A stretch of 64,000 nucleotides of DNA from Spirosoma endbachense (GCF_010233585.1 NZ_CP045997.1:6933018-6997017); one strand, 5' to 3'. Shown: positions 8,612-18,315, counted from the first letter of the stretch. Program-made: numbers and translations. The notes: generated by a model from the sequence alone, not told the origin.

Positions 8612-9690
8612 AAACACTACACATCTTCCTATTCTTCTCATTAACTGTTGCACTATGGGCGTGTGGCAGTAAAGCCGAGCAAAAACCGGCTGGAACGCCC
8701 CCGACCGAAACGACAGCCGACGATGCGGTCGTTCCCATCAAACTCACGCCAGTCAGTACGGTCGTACGGGCCGAACCGGTGGTGGCTTCGGGATTGGTTT
8801 CATCAGCCCAGGAAGCCAGGATGTCTTTCAAAGTTGGGGGAATCATCGATCGAATGTTTGTGGAAGAAGGCCAGAGCGTTCGTAAAGGGCAATTGCTGGC
8901 GACACTCGATCTGACCGAAATCAACGCACAGGTGAGCCAGGCACAGTTCGCTAACGAAAAAGCAGAACGCGACCTTGGCCGGGTTAAAAGCCTGTATGCC
9001 GATACAGCAGCTACACTCGAGCAACTTCAAAACGCGACGACTGGCACAAACGTAGCGAAGCAGAACCTCACGATCGCACAGTTTAACCGCAACTACGCCC
9101 AGATCCGCTCAACAGTGGATGGAACGGTAACCCGAAAAATTACCAATGCCGGAGAGTATATCGCCCCCGGTGGCTCGGTCTACCTGATTTCGTCAAGCCG
9201 CCCGAATGACTGGGTAGCGCGGGTTGGTGTATCGGATAAAGACTGGGCACGGCTTCGGCTCGGCAATAAGGCTAGCATCACACTGGATGCCTACCCCGAC
9301 AAAACGTTCAGTGGCACCATTAGCGAACTTGCTCAGGCCGCCGATCCTGTCAATAAACTTTATGAAGTGGAAGTACACATCAGTCCTTCCGGGGTAAAGT
9401 TTGCTCCTGGACTCTTCGCCAAAGTAACGCTTGTCCCTGCACAAAGCAGGAGTTATGTTGTAGTGCCGGTTGAAGCCATTGTTGAAGGAAACGGCAAAGA
9501 TGGCTTTGTCTATGTGCTAACTGATGGTCACCAGGGCGCGGGACCGTTTCACGTCCGCAAAACACCCGTTCAGGTTGGTTTTCTGGACGGCGATAAGGTG
9601 CTGTTGACAAATGGGCTCACGGGTGTAAAAGAGGTTGTGACCGCCGGATCGGCCTATTTGACGGAAGAATCAAGCGTAGTTGTGAAATAA
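8608..9690 (+). CDS. RND efflux periplasmic adaptor (membrane fusion) lipoprotein
   Basis: A 360-residue adaptor linking inner-membrane pump and outer-membrane channel. The signal peptide ends in the lipobox ALWACGSK with Cys19. The biotinyl/lipoyl half domains appear at about 65-100 (FKVGGIIDRMFVEEGQSVRK) and 165-195 (STVDGTVTRKITNAGEYIAP), separated by a helical hairpin, and are followed by beta-barrel and membrane-proximal domains (KFAPGLFAKVTLV). The start overlaps the DUF3995 stop by four bases. This is a standard AcrA/MexA-type protein. Confidence 0.95.
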   Translation: MKTLHIFLFFSLTVALWACGSKAEQKPAGTPPTETTADDAVVPIKLTPVSTVVRAEPVVASGLVSSAQEARMSFKVGGIIDRMFVEEGQSVRKGQLLATLDLTEINAQVSQAQFANEKAERDLGRVKSLYADTAATLEQLQNATTGTNVAKQNLTIAQFNRNYAQIRSTVDGTVTRKITNAGEYIAPGGSVYLISSSRPNDWVARVGVSDKDWARLRLGNKASITLDAYPDKTFSGTISELAQAADPVNKLYEVEVHISPSGVKFAPGLFAKVTLVPAQSRSYVVVPVEAIVEGNGKDGFVYVLTDGHQGAGPFHVRKTPVQVGFLDGDKVLLTNGLTGVKEVVTAGSAYLTEESSVVVK

Positions 9691-9775
9691 CCATTTAAGC
9701 AAACGCAGGGCAGCCGAACGGAAACGCACGGAAATCACCGTAAAGTCCTTCGATCTTCTGTGTTCAGAAAAAGCT

Positions 9776-12700
9776 ATGAACTTATCCGAATTTTCTGTCA
9801 AAAACTGGCAGTTCATGCTGGTGCTGTTTCTCGGCGTAGCCGCACTTGGCATCAACTCGCTGCTGAACATGCCTCGGGGCGAAGACCCTGAATTTACGGC
9901 CCCCAGTTTTGCCGTAGCTGTCATTTACCCCGGCACCGACGCACTCGACATGGAGAAACTCGTTGTCGATCCCGGCGAAGCCCGGTTCAATGCGCTTGAG
10001 AACATGAACCATGTTATTACCAATGTGGATGATGGTCTGGCCGTATTTCGGCTTGAATACGACTACAGTGTCGATCCGGATGAAAAATACCAGGAAATTA
10101 TCCGGGAAGTAAATGCATTGAAAGCTGAATTGCCGACCGATATCTACCGGATCGACATTAAAAAATTCTCACCGACAGACGTAAATATCGTTCAGGTGGC
10201 CCTCCTGTCGGAGGTGGCTTCGTCGAAAGAATTGGGTGAATATGCGGATAAGTTGAAAGAGGAATTTGAGAAAATAAAGAATCTTAAAAATGCCGAAGAC
10301 TGGGGCTATCCAGCCTCGGTTGTCCGCGTGGCGTTGAACATCGAAAAAATGGCCCAGAATGGCGTAGCTGTCAATCGTGTATTGGGTGCCTTACAAGCCG
10401 AAAATCTGAATATTCCCGGTGGGAGTATTCAGGCCGGGACGCGCAAGTTCAACGTTAAAACAGCGGGCGATTACCGGTCGCTGGACGAAATTCGAAATAC
10501 AATTGTTTCGACTAACGGTCAGAAAATCATCTACCTGCGTGATGTTGCCGACGTCGATTTTACCTATGAAGATGAAAGTCACATTACCCGACTGAACGGC
10601 CACCGGGCGGTTCTGGTAACAGCAGGGCAAAAAATCGGTGAGAATATCGCGAAGGTCGGTGAACAGTTGAACCCGGTCATTGATCGATTTGCGAAAACGC
10701 TGCCACCACACATCAGTCTCGTTAAAAATTTCGACCAGACGGTTAGCGTCAATAAGCGGCTCGACCACTTTGTTCAGGATTTTGCGCTGGCGATCCTCCT
10801 CGTTTCGCTGACATTGCTCCCGTTAGGTCTCCGGGCTGCGGTGGTCGTTATGATCTCGATTCCCTTATCGCTGGCCATTGGGCTGGCCGGGCTGGATTTC
10901 CTCGGCTTTAGTATCAATCAGTTAAGCATTGTGGGGCTAATTGTTGCCCTGGGCATTCTGGTCGATGACTCCATTGTTGTCGTCGAAAACATTGAGCGTT
11001 ACCTGCGTGAGGGCTATTCGAAACGGGAAGCCGCTATCAAAGCAACCAGTCAGATCACACTGGCGGTTATTGGTTGTACGGTAACGTTGATTCTGGCGTT
11101 TTTACCGCTTCTTTTTCTTCCCGAAGCCTCCGGCGACTTTATCCGATCGCTGCCGATGGCCGTTGTCACAACCATTCTGGCATCCTTGCTGGTTTCGCTG
11201 ACAATTGTCCCATTCCTGTCGAGCCGAATCCTGAAAGAAGAGCACAATTCAGAAGGGAACATTTTCATGCGTGCCCTCAAGCGGTTAATCAGTGGCTCGT
11301 ATAGTCGTCTGCTGCACTGGGGCCTTCGCCACCCGGTCGTAACGCTACTTTTTGCGGGTGTTTTATTTACAGGAGCGCTGTATATGTTCAGGATTGTGGG
11401 GTTTGGCCTGTTTCCAGCCTCCGAAAAACCTCAATTTCTGATCAATGTCGAAACGCCGGATGGGACCAGCCTATCGGAAACGGATCGCGTTGCCCGTTAC
11501 GTAGAAGGTGAATTGAAACGGGAACATGATGTAAAATATGTTACGACGAATGTAGGACGCGGTCAACCCCGTATCTATTACAACATCGTTCAACGGAACG
11601 AATCGCCAAACTACGCTCAGTTTTATGTGCAGTTGGTCGATATGGAGCCCGCCGAAAAACGAGTGATGATCGATAAACTTCGCGAGCGTTTCAAGCTCTA
11701 TCCAAACGCCAAAATTGAGGTTAAAGATTTTGAGCAGGGTCCGGATCAGGAAGCTCCGGTTGCGATTCGGGTATTCGGTGAAAATCTCGATACACTAAAG
11801 GTAATGGCATCACGGGTTGAAACGGCATTCAAAAAAACGCCGGGTCTGATCTACGTGAACAATCCATTGGCTAACCAGAAAACCGACCTGCGTGTGCGCA
11901 TCAACAAAGAAAAAGCAGGGTTATTAGGTATTTCAATTGCCGACGTGAACCGCACAATTCGGCTTGCTGTTGCGGGACTTAACGTTGGAACCTTCAAAGA
12001 ACCCAATGGCGACGATTATACCATCAATGTAACTCTGCCGAAAGGGAAAGTAGCTGACCAGCGCGTGCTCAGCGATCTGTATGTTAACACGTTAACAGGC
12101 TCTGCTGTACCCTTGCGGCAAATTGCTGACCTCGAATTCGAAAGCAGTACGAATCAAATCCGCCACTACGATAAAGATCGGTACGTTACGATTACGGGTT
12201 TCGTCAAAACAGGTTATTTGGTCGATAACGTATTCAATGACGTGCTCTCGAAGCTCGACAAAATGAAATTTCCCACTGGCTTCAGCTACCAGACGGCGGG
12301 TGAACTGGAGAGCCGCGCCAAATCATTTGGTGGTCTGGGCACCATTATTCTCATCACTATTTTCGGCTTTATTGCGGTGCTGGTGCTGGAATTTGGCACG
12401 TTTAAAAGTACATTGATTGTGCTGTCAGTGATTCCATTAGGAATTATCGGTGCTGTGCTAGCCCTCTATTTCACGGGTAATCCCTTTTCGTTTGTAGCCG
12501 TTATTGGGCTGATCGCGCTGATCGGTATTGAGGTCAAAAACTCCATCCTACTCGTTGATTTTACAAATCAGCTCCGACAGGAAGGAATGCCTCTGATCGA
12601 AGCCATTGAACACGCTGGAGAAGTACGTTTTGTGCCTATTGTTCTCACCTCACTTACGGCGATTGGCGGTCTGATGCCACTGGCACTGGAAGGGAATCCG

Positions 12701-12853
12701 CTCTACTCTCCTCTGGCATGGGTTCTGATTGGCGGTCTGATTTCCAGCACATTACTGTCGCGTGTAGTGACGCCCGTGTTGTATAAGCTGTTGCCACCCA
12801 GCGTACAGGCCAAAACCGTAGCGACCAGCGAGCAGGAAGCCGTATTGGTGTAA
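9776..12853 (+). CDS. RND efflux transporter permease
   Basis: A 1025-residue proton-driven inner-membrane pump of the AcrB/MexB superfamily. There are twelve membrane segments in two halves: TM1 at about 12-30, TM2-6 at 335-480, TM7 near 530, TM8-12 at 850-1010. The proton-relay Asp pair is present in LVDDSIVVVENIE of TM4, and EVKNSILLVDF is the matching TM10 segment with the Lys. Two large periplasmic loops (about 31-330 and 550-845) carry the porter and docking domains. The divergent loop sequences do not give away the substrate; many pumps of this subgroup export drugs or solvents. Last gene of the operon, closed by the terminator next to its stop. Confidence 0.95.
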   Translation: MNLSEFSVKNWQFMLVLFLGVAALGINSLLNMPRGEDPEFTAPSFAVAVIYPGTDALDMEKLVVDPGEARFNALENMNHVITNVDDGLAVFRLEYDYSVDPDEKYQEIIREVNALKAELPTDIYRIDIKKFSPTDVNIVQVALLSEVASSKELGEYADKLKEEFEKIKNLKNAEDWGYPASVVRVALNIEKMAQNGVAVNRVLGALQAENLNIPGGSIQAGTRKFNVKTAGDYRSLDEIRNTIVSTNGQKIIYLRDVADVDFTYEDESHITRLNGHRAVLVTAGQKIGENIAKVGEQLNPVIDRFAKTLPPHISLVKNFDQTVSVNKRLDHFVQDFALAILLVSLTLLPLGLRAAVVVMISIPLSLAIGLAGLDFLGFSINQLSIVGLIVALGILVDDSIVVVENIERYLREGYSKREAAIKATSQITLAVIGCTVTLILAFLPLLFLPEASGDFIRSLPMAVVTTILASLLVSLTIVPFLSSRILKEEHNSEGNIFMRALKRLISGSYSRLLHWGLRHPVVTLLFAGVLFTGALYMFRIVGFGLFPASEKPQFLINVETPDGTSLSETDRVARYVEGELKREHDVKYVTTNVGRGQPRIYYNIVQRNESPNYAQFYVQLVDMEPAEKRVMIDKLRERFKLYPNAKIEVKDFEQGPDQEAPVAIRVFGENLDTLKVMASRVETAFKKTPGLIYVNNPLANQKTDLRVRINKEKAGLLGISIADVNRTIRLAVAGLNVGTFKEPNGDDYTINVTLPKGKVADQRVLSDLYVNTLTGSAVPLRQIADLEFESSTNQIRHYDKDRYVTITGFVKTGYLVDNVFNDVLSKLDKMKFPTGFSYQTAGELESRAKSFGGLGTIILITIFGFIAVLVLEFGTFKSTLIVLSVIPLGIIGAVLALYFTGNPFSFVAVIGLIALIGIEVKNSILLVDFTNQLRQEGMPLIEAIEHAGEVRFVPIVLTSLTAIGGLMPLALEGNPLYSPLAWVLIGGLISSTLLSRVVTPVLYKLLPPSVQAKTVATSEQEAVLV

Positions 12854-12897
12854 ACACATAGCCACCGGATCGTACTGAATCTGGTGGCTATGTGTTT
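12852..12897. terminator. Bidirectional terminator overlapping the RND stop codon
   Basis: A perfect 15-bp inverted repeat, AAACACATAGCCACC at 12852-12866 and GGTGGCTATGTGTTT at 12883-12897, begins inside the TAA stop of the pump gene. It ends 8 bases before the stop of the convergent exported-protein gene. Confidence 0.88.
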
Positions 12898-12904
12898 GTT
12901 TACT

Positions 12905-14026
12905 TTATCGCACGACAATTTTCTGAATAAGCTGTCTGCCATTCAGTTCTGCCCGGAGCAGGTAAATTCCCTGAGTGAGGGGTTGAGCGGGTTTCAATAA
13001 CATGGAGCCGTCGGATTGTGTGTCCGATGCCAGCGGGAGTTCATGCCCTGCCAGACTTGTCAGATGAAATGTAGCCTTAGCCATGTTGCGCATTGCTACT
13101 CGAATCATCTGCCCATCAATTGGATTTCCCAGCACTTCCATAGATGGCGTAACCTCATCCATTACCACCGCAACAATTTTGGAGTGTAAAGCCTGCCCAT
13201 CTGTATCGATTTGCGTTAAGCGATAGTAGTTGGCTCCGTCCAGCGGTCGTTGATCCGTGAAGCCGTAATAGTGATGTTGGTCAGTAGCTCCTTTAGCTGC
13301 GATTCGGCCAACGGTTGTAAACTCTCCCAGATCGTAGCTACGTTGAACCTCGAAACAATCGGCATTACGTTCCTGCACTGTCTCCCAGCTAATCTGAACA
13401 TGATCGCCCTGCGGTTTGGCCGTAAAGGAAACGAGCGAAACGGGGAGTATTTGGGCATTAATCACAATTTCATCCAAATGCATTGAACCACGCCCCTCAT
13501 CTGCTTGGCAACCGTAGAAACGAAACGATATTGGATTAGGGTTATCAGCAAAAGCAGGATTTGTACTTGATAACGTTATAGGTTGCGATTGGTAAGGAGG
13601 AGATTGTGCAGTAATTGCCCCAATATATATGTCACTTGCAAAATTATCGAGGCTATGCCTTACTCGTATTTCACGAGGCCCATTAGTGGAGCGGCTAAAA
13701 TAAAATGAAAGTTTATTTAAAGTTAGTAACCCCCCATTTAACGGTACTACCGAAATTTCAAGGTATTCATTTACACCACAATTTGGGTCATTCCAATTCC
13801 TGAGATTTACCGCCTGACCAAACTGACCATTAGGGAAGCCTCCTACATTGGGAATACTTATGCCCATGACAGAAGCTGCATTTGCAACTACATTGGGTGA
13901 AGATGATACCCCGCTAAGGTTCCCGTCAAAACTCCAGATCGCTGTAAAAGGAGTTATCGTTTGTGCTTTAGAGAAATGGAAGCAGGCAAAGAACACAAAT
14001 GTTAAAAGTGCGAACGATAGTTTCAT
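12905..14026 (-). CDS. Secreted protein with type IX secretion sorting domain
   Basis: A 373-residue protein with a signal peptide (MKLSFALLTFVFFACFHFSK, cleavage after KAQ). Residues 22-190 are an unrecognised beta-rich domain containing two Cys, with IVINAQILPVSLVSFTAK as the connector. Residues 200-290 are fibronectin-III-like (VQISWETVQERNADCFEVQR and YYRLTQIDTDG), a module common before Por domains. The C-terminal 80 residues, ending QGIYLLRAELNGRQLIQKIV, are a type A T9SS sorting signal, so the protein should be exported through the outer membrane and attached to the cell surface. Its binding or catalytic role is unknown. Confidence 0.85.
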   Translation of the reverse strand: MKLSFALLTFVFFACFHFSKAQTITPFTAIWSFDGNLSGVSSSPNVVANAASVMGISIPNVGGFPNGQFGQAVNLRNWNDPNCGVNEYLEISVVPLNGGLLTLNKLSFYFSRSTNGPREIRVRHSLDNFASDIYIGAITAQSPPYQSQPITLSSTNPAFADNPNPISFRFYGCQADEGRGSMHLDEIVINAQILPVSLVSFTAKPQGDHVQISWETVQERNADCFEVQRSYDLGEFTTVGRIAAKGATDQHHYYGFTDQRPLDGANYYRLTQIDTDGQALHSKIVAVVMDEVTPSMEVLGNPIDGQMIRVAMRNMAKATFHLTSLAGHELPLASDTQSDGSMLLKPAQPLTQGIYLLRAELNGRQLIQKIVVR

Positions 14027-14097
14027 AGCCAGATGTGATCGAACAAAGTGTCACTAACACCTGCAATCTAGCTACTTATCTCGTTTTCACAAGAGAA

Positions 14098-15270
14098 TCA
14101 ATACAAAAAAGTACCCTGTTCAGATTTTATAGTGACTTTTTTGCCTGCATAAGCCTCTACATGTCCAATTACCTGAGCGTCAATACCAAACGATCTGGAT
14201 ATATCGATAACCTGCTGAGCCATGTTTTCGGGTAGATATACTTCCAGTCGATGCCCCATATTAAAGACTTTATACATCTCCTGCCAACTCGTACCACTCT
14301 CCTGCTGAATCAGTTGAAATAAAGGCGGCACGGGAAACAGGTTGTCTTTTATAACGTGCAGATCATCAATAAAATGAAGTACTTTCGTCTGCGCTCCGCC
14401 GGAACAATGCACCATGCCGTGGATTTGCGAACGTAGCTCATCGAGTAGTGCTTTGGCAACCGGAGCATAGGTTCTCGTTGGCGAAAGAATCAGTTGGCCA
14501 ACCGTTACATTTTCACCAGAACCAACGGCAATTTCGTCAGTTAGCTTTTTCGAACCGCTGTAAATCAGGCTACGATCAATGGCAGGGTCAAAGCTCTCAG
14601 GGTATTTGTCGGCGAGATAATGGGCCAGCACATCATGCCGGGCAGACGTAAGGCCGTTGCTCCCCATTCCTCCGTTATAGGTTGTTTCGTAAGTTGCCTG
14701 GCCAAATGAAGCCAGTCCAACAAGAACGTCACCCGCCTGAATGCGGTCGTTGCTGATCACCTGATCGCGTCGCATCCGGGCAATGACCGTACTATCGACA
14801 ATGATCGTACGAACCAGATCACCCACATCGGCCGTTTCGCCACCGGTGCTGTAAATCTCGATGCCATAATCACGGAGCATCTGCAACACTTCCTCTGTTC
14901 CGTTGATAATTTCGGCGATCACCTCTCCGGGAATCAGGTTTTTGTTACGCCCGATGGTAGACGACAGTAACATCGGGCCCGTTGCTCCAACGCAGATCAG
15001 GTCGTCGGTATTCATCACGACCGCGTCCTGTGCAATCCCTCGCCAGACGCTCAGATCGCCCGTTTCGCGCCAGTACAGATAGGCCAGAGACGATTTTGTT
15101 CCAGCTCCATCAGCGTGCATGATGGTGCAGTAATCCGGGTCACCAGCCAGTGTATCGGGTACGATTTTACAAAACGCCTTTGGGAATAAGCCTTTATCGA
15201 GTTGGGCTATGGCGTTGTGAACATCTTCTTTGCTGGCGGAAACTCCGCGCTGGGCATAACGATCAGTCAT
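14098..15270 (-). CDS. purM: Phosphoribosylformylglycinamidine cyclo-ligase (AIR synthase)
   Basis: Closes the imidazole ring of AIR in the fifth step of purine synthesis, using ATP. The 390-residue length and the opening MTDRYAQRGVSASKEDVHNA are those of the Bacteroidota PurM form, longer than the usual 345 residues. HADGAGTKSSLAYLY is the P-loop-like ATP-binding block; STGGETADVGDLVRT and GMGSNGLTSARHD are further family motifs; MYKVFNMGHRLEVY lies near the C-terminus. The frame stays open upstream to 15432 through a palindromic repeat, but the conserved N-terminus fixes the start at 15270. purE lies 3 kb away on the same strand, not in the same operon. Confidence 0.96.
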   Translation of the reverse strand: MTDRYAQRGVSASKEDVHNAIAQLDKGLFPKAFCKIVPDTLAGDPDYCTIMHADGAGTKSSLAYLYWRETGDLSVWRGIAQDAVVMNTDDLICVGATGPMLLSSTIGRNKNLIPGEVIAEIINGTEEVLQMLRDYGIEIYSTGGETADVGDLVRTIIVDSTVIARMRRDQVISNDRIQAGDVLVGLASFGQATYETTYNGGMGSNGLTSARHDVLAHYLADKYPESFDPAIDRSLIYSGSKKLTDEIAVGSGENVTVGQLILSPTRTYAPVAKALLDELRSQIHGMVHCSGGAQTKVLHFIDDLHVIKDNLFPVPPLFQLIQQESGTSWQEMYKVFNMGHRLEVYLPENMAQQVIDISRSFGIDAQVIGHVEAYAGKKVTIKSEQGTFLY

Positions 15271-15274
15271 GCCA

Positions 15275-15282
15275 CAAAGGTA
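15275..15282 (-). promoter_or_regulatory. Possible -7 box of purM
   Basis: TACCTTTG on the minus strand is a perfect match to the Bacteroidota -7 consensus TAnnTTTG, four bases before the purM ATG. If used, the mRNA would be almost leaderless. No clear -33 TTTG is seen at the right spacing, so this may be chance. Confidence 0.3.
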
Positions 15283-15384
15283 AGGACGAAGGAGGAAAGA
15301 GTAGAGCGATGTAAAGGAGAAAAACCCATTACATCCCCTATGCACCGCTCTCGCATACTGAATCAGGCTTTTTGCTCGGCCCAC

Positions 15385-15460
15385 GGCCAGACCCGTGCCA
15401 CCGCATCGGCGGACCGTGGTTAACCATGACACTCAGAAAAACCGTGGCACAGGTCTGGCC
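15385..15460. repeat. Dispersed palindromic repeat, copy A
   Basis: The outer arms GGCCAGACC (15385-15393) and GGTCTGGCC (15452-15460) pair, continued by GTGCCAC/GTGGCAC after one mismatch. The inner part, CCGCATCGGCGGACCGTGGT at 15401-15420, matches copy C near 42.5 kb except for one base, and the distal ACCGTGGCAC is also shared. The arms outside the core are unrelated to those of the other copies. It lies between purM and the upstream oxidoreductase gene. The remaining part of 15271-15484 shows nothing else. Confidence 0.75.
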
Positions 15461-15484
15461 AAAGGCAGGGCGATTGTCCTCCTG

Positions 15485-16450
15485 TTAATAAACAATGGCT
15501 GCTTCGGCCCGAATACTATCCAGTAATGTCATCAGATTAACGCTATCGTCCAGTGACCAGATGGGGCTTTCAGTCCGACCTTCGGCCAGGCATTGCATAA
15601 CATGTTGCGCTTCATAATCATAACCGTGCGTACTCCGGTCGAAGTCAAAATCGGTTGGTTCCTGGTCTTCAAGATGAAGCGTAATCCCTTTCGTTTCATG
15701 AAAACGGCTATGGATTCGAATCTGGCCTGATTCCCCCTGTATGATGCCTATGCAATCGGTTTTCGCCTGCAATGTGCTATCCAGCAAAGCAAGCTGGCCA
15801 CCTTCGTAGGTCAGTACCATGCCACATTGTTCGTCGACGCCGGTTGTACCAAAAATGGCCGATGCTTTGATTGATGTTGGTTTGCCCAACATCAGGTACG
15901 ACAAAAACAGCGGATAGATCCCAATGTCCATCAACGCTCCTCCCCCCAGTGCCTTATTAAACAATCGTCCATCAGGAGAAAAGGGTGCCTTAAAACCAAA
16001 GTCTGCTTTTACCGACAAGATCTTACCAATAGCCCCCGATTGAGCCAGCTCATGCGCCCGGACAATACCAGGCATGAACCGACTCCAGAGTGCTTCCATC
16101 AGGAATACCTTCCCGGAGCGGGCAGTGTCAACCATTTCCTGCACCTGTTTACCATCCATCGCAAACGGCTTTTCGCCAAGTACGGCCACACCACCTTTCA
16201 GGAGCATCATCGCATGCTTATGGTGTTGCGTATGAGGAGTAGCCACATAAACCACATCCAGATCGGGTAAGGTTAGCAAGTCTTCATACGCACCAAAGGC
16301 ATGAGTAGCTCCGTACTGCTGCGCAAATTCGTCGGCACGTTGTTGATTGGAAGAAGCGACGGCATACAGTTGTGCGTCGGGCAGTGTCAGCAAGTCCTGC
16401 ACGAACTTATGGGCGATACGGCCCGGTCCTAAAATTCCCCAGCGGGTCAT
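15485..16450 (-). CDS. Gfo/Idh/MocA family oxidoreductase
   Basis: A 321-residue NAD(P)-dependent dehydrogenase. The Rossmann motif WGILGPGRIAHKFVQDL lies at residues 3-19, and the EKP motif with its conserved Lys (VLGEKPFAMDG) near 95. The C-terminal alpha/beta domain includes GGGALMDIGIYPLF, the catalytic His-equivalent region of the family. The pattern resembles the dihydrodiol dehydrogenase/aldose-type subgroup; the substrate is probably a sugar or cyclitol but cannot be fixed. The ATG at 16450 starts right before the Rossmann strand; an in-frame ATG nine codons upstream is less likely because it would run toward the divergent gene. Confidence 0.9.
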   Translation of the reverse strand: MTRWGILGPGRIAHKFVQDLLTLPDAQLYAVASSNQQRADEFAQQYGATHAFGAYEDLLTLPDLDVVYVATPHTQHHKHAMMLLKGGVAVLGEKPFAMDGKQVQEMVDTARSGKVFLMEALWSRFMPGIVRAHELAQSGAIGKILSVKADFGFKAPFSPDGRLFNKALGGGALMDIGIYPLFLSYLMLGKPTSIKASAIFGTTGVDEQCGMVLTYEGGQLALLDSTLQAKTDCIGIIQGESGQIRIHSRFHETKGITLHLEDQEPTDFDFDRSTHGYDYEAQHVMQCLAEGRTESPIWSLDDSVNLMTLLDSIRAEAAIVY

Positions 16451-16556
16451 ATGGATACCTGATTGAGTGAAGGGCAATTCAATAAATAGGCCAGTCGACC
16501 ATCGGTCAAATCTAGAGTTTTTTCCTAAGTTGCGGGCATTACCATCTCAACATCTC

Positions 16557-17408
16557 GTGAAAACACTCCATTTTTTTGCCTTAACGACTGTCCTCCTTTT
16601 TTTTCATTTTCGTGTGTTTGCCCAGATTGTGGAGCAACCCGATCCGCTACGACCTTCTACACCAGACTCCATTAAAACGACCAAAACGGATTCGAGCGAG
16701 GTAGCAACCAGCAGTCAGGATACAACCCAGGCCGAACAAGCTGCTCCATCTACACCTACGTTTCGGTATCGCTTTACCGCCGATGGCACTCTTACATCCG
16801 GAAATGTCAACCGGGCTTTATTGCAACTGACGAGCGCAATCGATTATCAGCTCAGTGACTATTTCAAGTTGTCGAGTAATCCGTCCTTCGTTTATGGGAA
16901 GCAAAACGGTCTTCTGGCCGAACGCGAATGGTTCGGTGATCTACGAACGACTTTACGCCACGAAAAACGATTGTATTATCTGGCCTTTGGATCGTATGAG
17001 CGAAGTAATCTGCGCCAGATCAATCATCGCTGGACCGTTGCGGCCGGGGCAGGCTTTAAGTTGCTCAATCGCAAACGGGCCTATATTTCGCTTACTGACG
17101 TGTTAATGCAGGAATATACCGACTTTCAGGAGTTGAACGACATCAACATTTTCCGAAATTCGGCCCGGCTTTATGGCGAATACACCTTTGATAAGGATCG
17201 CTGGACCGTTACGCACACGGCTTTTTATCAACCCGCTTTGGGTCAGTACAACATCCGCTGGAATGCCAGTGTAAGCGTTCAGGTGAAGTTAACGGCAACA
17301 ACCAGCCTGCGCACAACGCTTGCGAATGCGTATGAAAGCCTGATAGTGCCCGGCCGTCAGAATAATGACCTGCGATTTACAGTAGGCTTGGTCTATGAAA
17401 AAAAGTAG
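16557..17408 (+). CDS. DUF481 family outer-membrane protein
   Basis: A 283-residue protein if translation begins at the GTG at 16557, which gives a good signal peptide (MKTLHFFALTTVLLFFHFRV, cleavage after FAQ). Another GTG at 16467 would add 30 residues before the signal and is less likely. A Ser/Thr/Asp-rich linker (about 25-60) precedes a DUF481 beta barrel: FTADGTLTSGNVNRALLQL, repeated aromatic strands, and an ending strand FTVGLVYEKK. These proteins are salt-induced or general outer-membrane porin-like barrels of unclear role. Divergent from the oxidoreductase gene. Confidence 0.82.
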   Translation: MKTLHFFALTTVLLFFHFRVFAQIVEQPDPLRPSTPDSIKTTKTDSSEVATSSQDTTQAEQAAPSTPTFRYRFTADGTLTSGNVNRALLQLTSAIDYQLSDYFKLSSNPSFVYGKQNGLLAEREWFGDLRTTLRHEKRLYYLAFGSYERSNLRQINHRWTVAAGAGFKLLNRKRAYISLTDVLMQEYTDFQELNDINIFRNSARLYGEYTFDKDRWTVTHTAFYQPALGQYNIRWNASVSVQVKLTATTSLRTTLANAYESLIVPGRQNNDLRFTVGLVYEKK

Positions 17409-17429
17409 AGCGGCAACGTATGGCCGCTC
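17408..17429. terminator. Short hairpin after the DUF481 gene
   Basis: GAGCGGC (17408-17414) pairs with GCCGCTC (17423-17429) around an 8-base loop, directly after the stop and before the convergent LysM gene. It lacks a T tract, so it is at best a weak terminator. Confidence 0.35.
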
Positions 17430-17451
17430 AGACTGACTGGTTTCGACAAGA

Positions 17452-18297
17452 TTACTGCTTCCCGGGGAATGGAATGATTAGTCGTTCACCCCGCGTTGCA
17501 ATGTCTTTTTCTTTCTTATTGGCCCGCATGATGGCTTCTTTACTGACGCCATATTTTTGCGCGACAACCCGCAATACATCGCCAGGACCAACGGTATGAA
17601 CAGCCATCACTTTTACGTTCAACTTCGTAATACCGGCTTTAACATCGCTTTCCGATACGCCGGGATTCATTTCTTTCAGTGTGCTGACTTTCATGTTATA
17701 GCGATTGGCGACACCGTAAAAGGTTTCGCCGGCACCAACCGTATACGAACTGGAAACACCGCCAGGTTTTATTTTTGGCCGGGCCACTTCCGGCTTTTCT
17801 GCAACAACTTCTTCTTTAGGCTTCTCGGCCTTAGGCTTTTCCTCTTTCGGTTTTTCTTCCTTGGGCTTCTCTTCCTTTTTGGCTTCCTCTGGCTTCTTAT
17901 CAGCAGGCTTCACAGCAGTCGCTTTTTCGTTCGGCCCTGGCTTACCGTCGGTTGTTTCCCGATTCCCTTCAGCTACCTCTTCAGCCTGTGCATTGGCCTC
18001 AGGTGCATCGGCGGGCGGAGCCGCCTGCGACAGATCGACCGGGGCTGGCTGCGACGACGTATCGACCTCTTCCGGAGCCATCAACATCTCGCCATTATCC
18101 TGACTCACCGGCTGTTGAGATAACGTATCAAGCGCTACATTCGTCAGTTCGTCAGATCCGTTGGTATCGTCGGAAATGTACTCATAGCCCACGTAAAGCA
18201 AAGCCGCAATCAACCCAACCAGCACAATTAGCGTAAGGGCAGGCAGACTGGAATTTCCGGTCGGACGGGAGTTTGTCGTTTGATTATCGGTTTCCAT
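17452..18297 (-). CDS. Membrane-anchored protein with two LysM domains
   Basis: A 281-residue protein: a short cytoplasmic start, one membrane helix at about 19-42 (LPALTLIVLVGLIAALLYVG), a long disordered linker, then two LysM domains at the C-terminus (about 186-230, YTVGAGETFYGVANRYNMKV; and 233-278, HTVGPGDVLRVVAQKYGVSK). LysM binds peptidoglycan, so the protein should bridge inner membrane and wall. The linker holds near-perfect repeats of KPKEE (about residues 140-165), encoded by a tandem repeat at about 17810-17890 that may vary in copy number between strains. Followed closely by no other gene on its strand; purE ends 18 bases upstream of its start. Confidence 0.9.
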   Translation of the reverse strand: METDNQTTNSRPTGNSSLPALTLIVLVGLIAALLYVGYEYISDDTNGSDELTNVALDTLSQQPVSQDNGEMLMAPEEVDTSSQPAPVDLSQAAPPADAPEANAQAEEVAEGNRETTDGKPGPNEKATAVKPADKKPEEAKKEEKPKEEKPKEEKPKAEKPKEEVVAEKPEVARPKIKPGGVSSSYTVGAGETFYGVANRYNMKVSTLKEMNPGVSESDVKAGITKLNVKVMAVHTVGPGDVLRVVAQKYGVSKEAIMRANKKEKDIATRGERLIIPFPGKQ

Positions 18298-18315
18298 TGA
18301 GTATATGGGTATAGG

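Noticed and set aside
15271..15432. N-terminal extension of PurM upstream of 15270
   Set aside because: It runs through the palindromic repeat and has no similarity; PurM homologues start at MTDRYAQRG.
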